Shown: in pieces, positions 30,443-42,098 of the stretch | How positions within the stretch are numbered: the stretch's first letter is position 1 | How the letters are laid out: every line of letters starts with the position of its first letter | Assembly: GCA_002179805.1 (NCBI GenBank) | Contig: NAVB01000211.1 | Coordinates: 1-64,000 of the forward strand | Source: Acanthamoeba lenticulata | Taxonomy: Eukaryota; Discosea; Longamoebia; Acanthamoebidae | DNA length: 64,000 bases | Direction: 5' to 3' | Program-made: the position numbers and the translations under genes | The notes under the pieces: model-generated | What the model was told of the DNA's origin: nothing | Databases searched by the model: none | The model's input: only the letters and a program-made list of their open reading frames with translations

Positions 30443-33400
30443 ATGAGCGACACGTCGTGGACAGACGAGTGGGCATGCTCGAGATGCACATTTCTGAATG
30501 CAGGCGGCAGCATCAATTGCGAAATGTGTGAAGCTGCCGCTCCCAGCCGCATCCCTGGCTCGGGCGCGCTCTTGGATCCCATGTCAACTGACATTCCTAT
30601 CCTGCAAGAGGGCTTGACCACCTGCGTAGAGGGGGAGCAGGTGCAAGTGTGTTGTGTTTCCTCAGTTTCACCCGTTCGGCATCCCGAACCCCGACAGTTT
30701 TTGCAGGCTCTCCCGTTGGCCAACACAATGATGGAGGTGGCCGTCTGCCAGCCCGCAGCTGCCGCGGCCGCGGAGGAGGATGATTCTGACACGGAGCAGC
30801 TGCGCCTGTACTGCGCGTCAATTGAGTTCCCGCCGAAGCGCCCTTCGAGCGAAGCCCAGGTACGCTTCCTTAACGAACCCATCGACTGCTGTTACTGCTT
30901 GCTTTTGGCATTGACATACTGCTGCTACCTGGTGCAGGGGTATGAAGATCTGTTGGACCATCTGAGGACAGCGTATCCGCTAAAGTCATATGACGAAGTC
31001 TTGGCTGCAAGCCCCAAGGCCGCCTGTAGCCTCTACCAGCGCTATTTCCAGGTGGTCTCGCCCTCAAGCTCGCTGTCCCACAACACAGCCCTCAAGGCCT
31101 GGGACGCCCTCGGCCTCAAGCGCGTGTTCAAATCCTACGCCTTGTGGGAGGAGTACTTGAAGATGCAAGCGCCTACCATCAGCCGGGTACTGCTGTGCTC
31201 GCGCCTCAATCAACGGGACTTTGCTGGGCATTCGCTCACGCCCCTCTGCACGTGTGAATGCAGGATGTGTGGAACATGGTGTGGGCCTTCGCCGCCGTGG
31301 AGGACGAAGCGCTCGCAGGCTACTCGATGACCGAAGCCTGGCCCACCCTCATCGACGAGTTTGTCGAGTGGAAGTTCAAGAAGGAGGGACGCACGGCCGG
31401 GCTGGCCGGCGACTCTGTCGGATCCGGCTCGCCCTCGGTGTTTGCACCGTCGTCGTCGCCGCCAACTTTCAACAACCAGACATGGGCCTCGTCGCTCATC
31501 TCGTCCTCGTTTAACTTTGGCGAGATCGGAGGCCCGCGTACTGGCTACCGCGGCCTGTACAACCAAGGCGCGACTTGCTACATGAATAGCCTCTTGCAAA
31601 CTCTCTTCATGACCCCCGAGTTCCGGCGGAGCCTCTACCGCTGGCAAGGCGGCAAGAGTCTCTCCAGCCAGGAGGAGGCCGACAGCATTCCCCTGCAGCT
31701 CCAGCGCCTCTTTGCCCGACTTCAGTTTGGAGAGAGCACCACGGCCGTCTCGACCCAGGTTCGGCGCCTCACCGTGCTCTGTCCTTAGTGGCTCGTTGGC
31801 GACTGTTGTTTAACTTGCTGGCGGTGCCGGCACAAAGGCCTTGACGCAGAGCTTCGGGTGGGACAGCGGCCAGTCCTTTATCCAGCACGACGTGCAGGAG
31901 CTCTGCCGCGTGCTCTTCGACGTTATCGAGGAGCACTTTGCCGGAACGTCCGAAGAGCACGTGATCCAAGACCTGTACCAGGGCCAGGTTAAGGACTACG
32001 TTCAGTGTACAGAGTGCGGCTACGAGGTACGTCTGCTTCCCTTTGTCAGCCATGTAACTCTTGCTGGATCGTGCTGACATCATGCCTCGGGGGACACTCA
32101 CTTTAACGACTGCGAACATAGTCGTCGAGGTCTGACAAGTTCCTGGATATCTCGCTGGACATTCATGGGGTGAACACTCTCGGGGAAGCCCTCGACAAGT
32201 TTGTGACGCCAGAGATCCTCAGCGGCTCCTCCCGCTGGAAGTGCCCCACCTGCGACCGTCCGGTACGCGGGCCTTCGATGCTGATTCCCCCTTGGCTCGT
32301 CAAGCTAGTCACTGATCGTATTGCTGTGCGATTTGGTGCAGGTGGACGCGCGCAAGGGTCTGAAGATCGTGGAGCTGCCCTACATCCTCATGCTTCAGCT
32401 CAAGCGCTTCGACTACAGTCCCGATCTCGACTATCGCGTAAAGCTCAACCATCGGGTCGAGTTCCCGTTCCGCATCAGGCTGGACAAGTACATCGACGAA
32501 TCCTTTGAACCCGAGGCCATCACGCATCCTGAAAGCGACGGCCAACAGCGGGTGGCCTCGCTTCAGAAGCAACGGCTGGAGATCGGTGAGAGCCTCGTAG
32601 AGCTCGAGAAAGCGCTCCGCAATTGTTCGACGCAAGTGTTGATCGAAATCTATCAACTTGAAATTGAGAAGCGACACGAGGCTCTCCGCGCACTCGACGC
32701 CGAGGAGGCCAGCGAGGCCAAGGGCAAGGAGGCGGCCAAGGACGACGACAACGAAAATGGAGACGACACAGCAGCCCCAGCAGTAACAACAACAACAACG
32801 ACGATTACGACGACGAAGAAAAGGAAGGGAGCTGACGCCACCGAGACAAAACGACCTGATGGCGGCGACGAGAAGAAGGGCCGCCCATCGCCGATTATAG
32901 ACGAACGAGGCCTCGAGGAGGAGGAGAGACAACAGCAACAACACGAATACGAGCTGTACTCAGTGCTGATACACAGCGGCTCGGCTGTCGGCGGCCACTA
33001 CTACGCCTACATCAAATCCTTCGAAAAAGACAAGTGGTAACGGAGAGAGCCCCTGGCCCTTGCGCCCTTGACCTTGACTGATGGTGATGCAACTCTCTTT
33101 GGCAGGTACGAATTCAACGACAGCCTGGTGACTGAAATTGGCGTGGATAAGATCGAGCAGGCCTTTGGTTGCGTGCCTCTCTGTTTCCTTTTGTTGTTGA
33201 ACTACGCTACGCAGCTGCTGGCTGACTTGCAGATCCCGGCGGGGCGCAACAGGATCCACTTCGAACACAGCCACGAGCTCTTCGTGGGGCTGCTCGGCCT
33301 ACATGCTCTGCTACCGGTGCGTAATCGGACGCCGGCTGCTCGGGCAAGACCACCACTCGCGCTCACCGTATCTCCTTCTCTTTCTCTGTCTGTGTGTCCG

Positions 33401-35292
33401 CAGGCGGGTGGACCCCGAGCGCAACGTTCATGCCGTGCCGACAGAGGAGGTAGATGAGGAACTCCGCGGTATCAAAGACGGTACGACGTGTAGTCGTTTG
33501 CTTCATGAGGATAGTGGTAAACGAACAGAACTTGCGGCTGTGTTCAGTTGACACGTTCAGCAGCGCCTGGTCGTGGACTGCAAGCGACTACAAGTTCAAC
33601 GCGCCCATCACCAACCGATGGACCCGTGACGTTCACAACAACAGCAGCGACGACGAGGCCGACAACGAGTATGGTGCGTTGCGGGCCCTTCCCCTTGGAC
33701 GGCGTGTGGTGGTGGGCTGATCACCTGACTCACGTCGGGGCCTGCAAAGGCGGCTCAAGCGACATGGAGGAAGGAGATGCGGGCGAGTGGGATAACGTGC
33801 CGCTCGAGGAGGAAGAGAGCGACGTTCGTGTAGCCAACCACACTTACGATAACAATGCCGTCGAAGTCGGCGACACAGCCACAGCCACAGCGACGACCAC
33901 AATGGCAGAGGTCATCACCGAGAATGAAGACCTCGAGCTGCGCGTCTTCTGCAAGCCGCTCGGGGCGGATGTGGTCAACGACGAGCCGGACATCGTACGC
34001 GCGTCATCCAACATCACCTGGGCCGAGTTGATCCGCAAGTTGCGCCGGTGGCACGGCATTGAGGGCAGCTTCTACGGAGCTTCCGAGCCCGTCCTTCAGC
34101 TCTCCCTCTACCACCCAGCCACGCAAATGGTTCTTCCTTGCCCCCTTCTCCTTTTTGGTTTTTTAGTTCTCGAATACTCACAATTTGCGGCACCAGGTGG
34201 CGAAGCCGTTCGGGATCGCCGACGAGTTGAGACCCCTGCGCGACCTCTACATCACCTCCGCCACGCCACTGTTCCTCGAGGTCAAGAATTCCCTCTTCTT
34301 GCAGCGTTGAATGCTCGGGTCGGTCCTGACGCACAAGCCTCTCTCTCTTGCACACACCAATGTAGGTCAAGGAGCGCATCTATGCTGGATGGGAATTCGA
34401 GCCTACGTATGCCTATGCCTATGTATGTCCTTCCCTGGCCCGGATGCGCACCTCGTCCTGCCTGGTGGCCTGCTTCCCCTCCTTACCCTGGTTCGTTGGG
34501 GGGGGGGTCGTTGCGTGGCAGGCATTCCTGGTGTGTGAGGCTGTCCCGACCTCGTCGGACGAGGTCACTGCAGAGGGTGCGCCGCTTCAACCCTCCACCC
34601 CCAAGTCTGTCTTGTCATTGGGCGTCGGCGGACTGAAATGGATGTGGGACAGGTGCGGCGACGACCTCGTGCGCGTTTTGCGCGCCACAGTACGTGTTCA
34701 CGGAGCGGAGGGCGACGTTGCTCGACCTCAAGCACGCCATCCAGCGCGAGCTGGGCGCCCACCTCCCACCCGAGCAGCAGCGCATCATCCTTGGCGGCAC
34801 CTTCACCGTATGATGCCAACCCCCTCCCCTCTCTCCTAATTTCTCAGATGTCGATACTGATGAGGTTGTTGAGCGCAGACGGAGGACTTGGGCTTGGCGC
34901 GGGACGCCGCGCTGCTGTCGTCGCTGGCGCTGACGGACCACGAGAGGCTCTATGTGGAGCTGTGCGACGATTTTACAGCGCCTTCACCAGCCTATAAGCA
35001 GCTCTCTGCCCAACGATTTGGCTTCTTCAGCAACTTCAGCTTCACCAACAACGCCTCGGCGACTTCTTCCACCACCTCGTCCTCGCTGTTAAATTCATCC
35101 TTCACTTCGACCTCGTCCACTTCATCAACGATGTCATCGGCATCCTCGTGGCGACCAAAGGAAAAGGGCATCCACATCCGACGGCGTGCTGACCGTCCGC
35201 CCAGCACCACCACGCCAGATGCTTCCAGCACGACACAAGTCCCTGAGACCGATGCCCAGCCCCCACCCCCTTCTCTAGTGTTGCCGCAATGA
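30443..35292 (+). CDS. USP47: USP47-like ubiquitin carboxyl-terminal hydrolase with N-terminal RanBP2-type zinc finger
   Basis: At least ten exons. ATG 30443 leads straight into a RanBP2-type zinc finger (WACSRCTFLNAGGSINCEMC). A DUF-like helical region follows, then the C19 peptidase: GLYNQGATCYMNSLLQTLFM (catalytic Cys), FGWDSGQSFIQHDVQELCRVLFD, ELYQG-type DLYQGQVKDYVQCTECGYE, KFLDISLDI, WKCPTCDRP...DARKGLKIVELPYILMLQLKRFDY, a long charged insert, then LYSVLIHSGSAVGGHYYAYI (catalytic His), a Y-EFND block and SAYMLCYRRVDPERNVHAV. Block order and the FMTPEFR, HDVQELCR and DARKGL motifs match human USP47. Downstream are ubiquitin-like segments (LELRVFCKPLG...; ATLLDLKHAIQRELGAHLPPEQQRIIL) as in USP47/USP40. 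Exon limits at 34380-34700 are uncertain. It ends with a Ser/Thr-rich tail, TGA 35290-35292. The role is deubiquitination of intracellular substrates. Confidence 0.9.
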
Positions 35293-35344
35293 AACAGCAT
35301 TTTAAGGTCCTTAAAATTAAGCACAAACCGTGTGGTGCATGCTC

Positions 35345-36060
35345 GTAGGGGGGTCATCAGTATTCGAAAAAAAAAAAAAAAACAAGTACATCCTCAAGGC
35401 ATCGCCACCTTGGCGGACGATGACTCGAGACGCGTAGCCATACACCACGAATACCGAGTACAATTTCTACGCTACAAAGGCCGACAAACGTTTTTGGACG
35501 CGTCCGGGGCCCCACCGATGGCACCTCGTTTCTTCCCGATCACGCCGTGCCCCTTCACCTCGCTCGCGCAATCGGACTTACTTGGTTTGGGCATCAGGTT
35601 CGCCATCTGCGATCGCAGAAGACCACGTCCTCAAGGTCACGACCGATGACGAAGAGCAAACGCGAGTCGGCTACGTTACAGTTCATCGAGAAGGAGAAGA
35701 TACCGCACGATCAGACTGATCGAGGCTGGGCAGGGCACATGTACTGTCCCCGCGCAACCGCTATCGTCGCGGGAGAGTTTCATCGCCGGCATGCTCTACA
35801 GATCCTCGATACGCTGGAGGCCGTCCACAATAACTCACTCCACCACCGAGACATCTGTCCAGTGAACTTGATGCTGGTGGGGCGCGACATCCTCATCAAC
35901 GACTGGGATTGCGCCATAAAAGGAGACGAAGAGGTCGAGAACGCCGGGACCTTCATCCACGCCAGAGTGCTCAACGAACTCGCTTCGGGCAGCGGCCGAC
36001 GATTTGGAGTTATGGAACTCTGAAAGCTCTGTTCTCCCTCGCGCATGCTGGTTATCCTCT
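35345..36060 (+). pseudogene. Broken protein-kinase domain (degenerate, frameshifted)
   Basis: Kinase-like pieces occur in order but in different frames. They are EYNFYATKADKRFW (about 35450-35500), IAEDHVLKVTTDEEQTRVGY (about 35610-35670), and then in another frame LQILDTLEAVHNNSLHHRDICPVNLMLVGRDILINDWDCA (35790-35915; the HRD catalytic loop and a DWD version of the DFG Mg loop). Then come NAGTF and RVLNELASG, followed by a +1 shift to ADDLELWNS, which corresponds to the DDLESL motif of the kinase-like families common in Acanthamoeba. No start codon, glycine loop or continuous frame exists. It fills the gap between the USP47-like gene and the PIN-LRR gene. An alternative is a real gene with very short introns, but the shifts lack splice signals. 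Confidence 0.6.
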
Positions 36061-36184
36061 TCAAGAATGTGGTGTCGGGTAGAAGAAACTGCACGCGTGC
36101 TTCCTCGCTATTATTGCGCATTTTCACTAAAAATTTTCCTTTGTCATTACCGAATGATTTTCTTTTCAACAGTTCGAGTTGGAG

Positions 36185-39100
36185 ATGAAGAAGGGAGACA
36201 CGACCGAACAGCTGCCGGGGCTGCCTAACCGGCACGAACAACAACCTGCCACCACCTGCACTTATGTCTATTGCAACTCTGCCGGTCTTGGCCTTGATCG
36301 CGAGCGGGTGATTCACCACTGCGGAGAGACGCTCGTGCAGGGGGCCAAGCTCACTGCTGCACGCTTTTCAGACCACAACGTCCTCGTCCGCGAGGCCACC
36401 TCGCTCTTCTCCCTGGTGGTCGGGGTAGATGGCAGCACTTCAAAGGCTGCTGCAGCCGGACCTCTGGAGGAGGTCGTAGCGCGAGCTCACGCAACCTTTG
36501 TGGACCTCGTGTGGACAAAGCAGGCCTACAGCTCTTTCTGGTCGCCTCACTCGACAGGCAGCGGCACTGCGCCGACCGTGGGTGTGTCTGCGCGCTCCAG
36601 CAAGCAGACCGTAAGTTTCTTTCGCCGCGACCCGTGGCCGCTCCTCCGCGCCCACTTTGTCGAGCGCACAGCGGCTTCTTCAGTAAGCACCAACATCAAC
36701 ACCAGCGCCAGCAAGGATGCCAATATCTTCATCCTGCGATTGGACGTCGAAGGCCTATGGAAGCTCCTCGTCGAGGAGGTACAGCCCACCACGTGTCCTC
36801 CTATCCTCGGTGCGCCGTCTCACCATCTCCGTGCGTGGGTCACCAGTACTGGTGGCGATGGTTCGCGTCGGTGTCGGCCGAGGAGTCGACGGGCAGCGCG
36901 TCCCAACCGCCCTCCCCGCGGCACACACCGGTGCCCTCGTCTCCGCTGCTGCCGTCCACATCGCCCTCGACATCGCCCGCCCTCCGCGCATCGACGGGCG
37001 GCACCAGTGGCAGCTCGAGCTGCGGCCACCCGCCCTCATGCGTGTGCTTCAACCTCGCGTCACTTGGCTCGACGCCGCGCGGCTGGCATCTGGGCGGCAT
37101 GAACCGCACACGGTACGGTCAAAATCCCAACAAAACACTGCGCGCATGCGATCGTCGGCGAGGGCCTCGTTGTTTGTTGTTGTTTGTTGTTGTTGTTGGA
37201 TTCGTTGTTAGTTGTTGGATACGGCCATACTGCGCAGAAAGCACCGCTTCCCATCCGAACAGCGAAGTTAAGCTGCGCCAGGCGGTGTTAGTACTGGGGT
37301 GGGCGACCACCCGGGAATCCACCGTGTCGTATCCTTCTTTGGCCCCTCCTCTCTCCTCATCATCACCTTCTTCTGTTTTGTCTGATCGAATTTTGGGACC
37401 AGGCACTCGTTCACGTGCTTCTTCCTGTTCGGGACGCTGTGGGCGCGCGAGCTCAAGCCCTTCCTGGAACCCGCCCACCTGGACGGTCCTGACGCCGTGC
37501 GGCCGGGTGACCACGTCCTCTTCATTGACGTCGACAACTGCGCCAAAGTCCTCGTGCGTGCCGCGCATTCCGTTCACCCTTGCCTTCGTGCGTTGACCAC
37601 AGAGGGACGGCACTGCGCAGGATTTTGTGGAGAGCAGCGTGCCGCCGCAGGTCAAGATCTACGGCTTTTGCGGGGCGGGTTACTCACAGGAGTCGGCCTC
37701 GCCGGCGTTCCACCGCCTCGTCGAGAAGCGCATCATGCACCTCATCCCCTGCCCCGTTGGTGGCACTTCCTCTTCTTCATCATCAACAACGCCGACGTCG
37801 ATGTCAACGTCGATGTCCTCGCCAGAGACGGAACTGCTGTCCACGAGCGCCGGCGGGCGGGCGATGACCGACTTCTTCAACGCGTTCTACGATCACGGCT
37901 GCGACCGCCGATACAAGAATGCGGCCGACTACCTCTTGAGCATGTTCGCTGGCGTCATGCACGTCCTCCTCCCGCTCGACGTGCCCTTCTGGGTGCTGTC
38001 CCACGACGACGGGCTCGACCACACGGCTGAGGCCGTCTGGTGCCGCGGACGTGAGACCAACCGGGTGCCCATCAAACACATCATGGACCACTCCATGTGG
38101 ACCATCGCGCGACACGACGCTCTCACCCTGCGCCGCTCCGCTGCCGACGGGCAGGCGGGGGACGAGTTTGTCGACTGGGGCCTGAGCGAGGAGGCCATCT
38201 TTGGGCGCGGCGGCTCGCTGAGCAACGTCATGGACCAGGCGTGGGTCAATCCCTACGACGTCACCACCGTCCGGCGTGTGTCGCGCGCCGAGTACGATGC
38301 CCGATTCCCAGTTGCCGCGCTGCCCGACCTGCCAGCGGCGTTCCCAGCTATCTCGGCCTCGCGCAAGCGGCGCCGGCACGACGACGATGCCAACAGCGGC
38401 CGCGACAACCGTGGTATCGAACAGCGTCAGAGGTCGCAGGCCGACGAGGAGGTCGATGGCCGACCTGCCGCTCTTGAGCCCAAGGGGAAGCGGCCCCGCA
38501 CCGACCCGGAGGCCGAGCAACACAAGGGCGAGAAGCAAGAGGAAGTCGTGCCGTTGTCGTCGCTGCCACCGCCGGCGGCCGACATTAGCTTTGGCGAGCG
38601 GGTGAGCGTGCAATGGAACGGGAAGCGCTACGAGCGGTCGATCCTGCGCAAAAGCCTCGGCCCAGGCGAGTCCAACGCGCCCGACGCGCGGCGGCCGGTC
38701 CCCGCCGTCGTCCTGCCGCCGACCGGCGGGCCCGTCAACCTGACTCTCCGGGGCCACCGCTACAGCAGCCAAGGCGTGGCCCTCCTGGCCCAGATCCTCG
38801 CGTACGTTCTTCACCACTTGAGCCCGGGTCGCGGTCGTTGGCTGACTTGGCCTTGGTGTACGCTGGACCAGAGGGCCGACGCCCGTACTGGTGAAGTCGC
38901 TGGACCTGCGGGGCAACCGGCTGGGCGAGGGCGACGGCGTCGACCGGCTGGTGGAGTTCTTGGGCGGGAACGGCGGGCTCGGGCGTTCGCTCGTGTCACT
39001 CGACATCCGAGGAAACGAGATAGATGACCGCGGTTCGTCCGCCCAACGCAACGCACCACGAAAGACTCGCGACTGACCCATACGACAGGAACGGCCGAGC

Positions 39101-41965
39101 TGGCTCGCCTCTTGGCGACGAACCGGGTCATGCGGTACTTTGACCTGCGGTGGAACAAGGTCGGCGTCATCGGAGCGCGCGCCCTGGCTCGCGCTCTGGC
39201 CCACAACACGACCCTCGGCATTCTCAACCTTCGCGAGAATCGGTTCGTGCCTCCGTCCGCCATTGCCTGTTGGCCATTGACCAAGGACACTTGCGTGTGA
39301 GAGACTCACGCTGCGTGACGCAAAACCGCCAGGCTGGGGATGGACGGCGTGATGACGCTCGCCGACTTCCTCATCACCAACCGGTCGGTCTACAGCCTCG
39401 ACCTACGGTCCAACATCAGCCCGCCCACGGAGATGAACTGCCGCATCGGCGAGAGCGGCGACGAGGCCATCAAATACGTGGGCGCCCTCCTGCGGCTCAA
39501 CACCACCCTCACCCACCTCGACCTCTGCTCCAACAACTTTGGTTGGTTCCGCTTCTTCTTCTTCTTCCTCCTCGCTGACATCATCATGACCAGCTAACCA
39601 TGTGCGTTTTTGTTCTGGCCATCAGGGTCCGAGGGCGCGATGGCGCTGGCCAACGCGCTGGAGTTTGGCTCGTCGCTGGCCATCCTCCACATGGACTTTA
39701 ACAAGATCGACTTTGCTGGCGTGCGCGCGCTCGGCCGCGCGCTCCTCACCAACCAGAGGTGCGCCCCTCTTTCTGTGATCCTTAATCGGCATGCGGGCAG
39801 GCGTCAAGCATGTTGAGGTCTCACCAGGACAGCCAATCCGCAGCCTGCTCGTGCTGACGCTGGCCCACAACTTCCTCGAGGACGACGCCATATGCGCGCT
39901 GGCCAAGGCCCTGGCCTCCAACGTCACGCTCACCAAGCTCGACCTCCAGAAGAATCACGTGGCCAACAAGGGCGCCGGGGCGCTGGCCGAGGCCCTCAAG
40001 ACCAACGCCACGCTGACGGAGCTCTACCTCAACTTCAACGCCATTGGCGACGCCGGCGCCTGCCGCCTGGCCGACGCGCTCCGGCACAACCACGGCCTCC
40101 GCAGCCTCGAGCTCGAAAACAACAAAATCACCGCCCGGTAAAGGCCCACTCTACGGACCCGCGCGCTGTGTCCTCTGGCCGCTGACCGAATTGTTCTCGT
40201 CTCGTCTGGTGCGCGTGTGTGATGCCCAGAGGCGGGAAGGCGCTGGCGACGAACGTGTTGGCCCACAACACGACTCTGCGGTTCCTCAACCTGTCGGCCA
40301 ACCCGCTCACCGACGACGGCCTTTGCGCCATCGCCCGCGCGCTGCAGGCCAACCCGGCATCGGCCCTGCTCGACCTCCAAGTCTCGGGCATCGACGGGCG
40401 CGACGAGGGCTGGGCGGCGCTGCGGGAGGCGATGCGGACCAACCGCAGGCTGCTGCGCCTCGACGTGTCGGGCAATCCCTTCTACCACCCGCTGTGCGGC
40501 CGACGGCCGGTCGGCTACCGCGTGGTCTTTCCCACCGTCGACGCCGGCGCGCAGGTGATCCCGCAGGGCGACGAGCGGGTCGACGATGGCGTCGGGGCAG
40601 ATGGGGACGACAAGGCGGCCGCCCGGCCGGGCCCGACGCCTGTGGTACCGCTGCTGTCCCTGTCTCCGCAGTCGGCGGCGGGGGCGCCGATGGCGAGTCC
40701 GCCGCCACGGAATCGATACAAGGCCGATGGGGGAAACCGACACCGTGTCGATACACACGCACCACAACAGCAGCGGCCGCATCACCACTGCCACTACTCG
40801 CACAGTCGCCTGCGCAACGCGTTCCTCCTCGAGTGGCTCCGGCTTGAACGTAACGCCTCATCTTCCCTTCCGCATCACGTGCCTTGCAGGCGACTGAGCG
40901 CTTGCGTGATTGGTTTGATGTGCAGCGCACGACGAGAATACGGCGGCGGCCCTGGGCGAGACGTCAGCGCGAGTCGAGCTCGTGTGCGCTGATGAGATCG
41001 CTCATGAGGGCGGTGGTGACTGCGAGGAGGAAGAGGAGAGCGGTCCCTACAATTTGTGTCGCATCCTCGAGGAGAACTCGTCGCTCGTGTGGCTCGTGGC
41101 GGCCAACGCCAATTTGCATATGGGCTCGACTGCCCCAGACAACCCGAACGGCAACGGCTCGGCAGCTGGGCGAAAGCCTCGCGGCAAGCGCAGCCGCCGC
41201 TTCGCGCGCCGTGCGAACCGGGAGCAGCAGGAGAAGCAGAAGGCCGAGACCGAAGCCGAAGCGGAAGACGAAGCCGAAGCTGAGGCCGCCGCAGACGAGG
41301 AAGGGGAGGCCAAACACGACGAAGCGCCACAGGAGATATTCGTAATGGACGAGGAGGCCACTCAGCGTGACGGCCAGGCAGACAACGTGCAGGTGATGGC
41401 TCCGGTGCCGGCGGTAGAAACGAGGGGCTGCCGGTTCATGAAGGCGCTATCAGGCGCGCTGATGCGCAACGCGAGCCTCACGAGCCTCGACCTCTCGTGG
41501 AACCGCCTGGACGCCACGACGATCGCGCCACTCGCTGCGGCGCTGGACAGCAGCGAGCGGCAGTTTGACGGCGTGAGCCTCCTCGCCACGTTGGTGCTGC
41601 GCGGCAATCGCCTGAAGGACGAGGGCGCAGCGGTACTGGCTCGTGGGCTCCGCCACAACTGCACCATCACGGCGCTCAACCTCGACAGCAACCGCATCAC
41701 CGACCAGGGCACTGAGGCCCTCGCGGACCTGCTGCGCGTGAACGAGGTGCTGGCCTACATGTCGCTGGTGAGCAACAACGTGCGACACGCAGGCCTGTTG
41801 GCCCTGGGCGAGGCCCTCCTCGACAACCGATCACTGCTCAAGCTCTCCCTCGAGCGTAACCCGCTGGAGCGCGAGGCCGTTGCCGCCTTCTGGCAGCGTC
41901 TGGCCGCGGCCGACCTCCAGCGCGGCCCGCCCACCGACGTAGAATTTGTCAACGTGAGCCTTTGA
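36185..41965 (+). CDS. Large PIN-like nuclease domain plus leucine-rich-repeat (RI-type) protein
   Basis: About 12 exons encode roughly 1600 residues. The N-terminal part is unrecognised (nt 36185-36780). Next come a Ser/Pro-rich exon (to 37112) and, after the 290-bp intron that contains a 5S rRNA gene, a PIN-like domain: HVLFIDVDNCAKVL, VKIYGFCGAGY, RYKNAADYLLSMFAGVMHVLLP and PFWVLSHDDGLDHTAEAVWCRGR. The conserved Asp residues and the KNAADxxL/AGxxH block are those of the ZNF451/NYN-type PIN-like nucleases. After a basic nuclear-type linker (SRKRRRHDD, KGKRPRTD) there are more than ten RI/NLR-type LRRs, e.g. SLDIRGNEIDDRG, YFDLRWNKVGVIGARAL, KLDLQKNHVANKGAGAL, ELYLNFNAIGDAGA, FLNLSANPLTDDG, SLDLSWNRLDATT and ALNLDSNRITDQGTEAL, with an E/A-rich insert at about 41220-41330. 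A polypyrimidine/cag just before 36171 suggests that the true first exon may lie upstream. RNA handling is inferred. Confidence 0.72.
37217..37335 (+). rRNA. 5S ribosomal RNA gene inside an intron
   Basis: The 119-nt sequence starts GGATACGGCCATACTGCGCA and ends CGTATCCT. The ends pair (GGATACG with CGTATCC, helix I). Internal hallmarks of eukaryotic 5S are present: CATCCGAACAGCGAAGTTAA (loop B/C region and A box, AAGTTAAGC), AGTACTGGGGTGGGCGACCA (loop E and C box) and CCACCCGGGAATCC. It agrees with the Acanthamoeba castellanii 5S rRNA as I remember it. It lies on the plus strand, wholly inside intron 37113-37402 of the PIN-LRR gene, in the same orientation. A TTTT run near 37376 is the first plausible Pol III terminator. 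Pol III would need only the internal control region, so it can be transcribed independently. The complete helices argue for a functional gene rather than a pseudogene. Confidence 0.95.
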
Positions 41966-42098
41966 GGCCATAAACACGGGAACGGAAGTTGCCACGACTA
42001 CTACACTGGTTGTTGGTTGTTGATTCTCTTTTGTTTTGGGGAAGAAGATGACTCTAAACCACGAGAGAGGGATAACGAAGGCGCCGCAAACAAGCAAA

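Noticed and set aside
37804..39309. 501-residue minus-strand frame opposite the PIN-LRR gene
   Set aside because: It is the complement of clear PIN and LRR coding sequence and has no recognisable domain.
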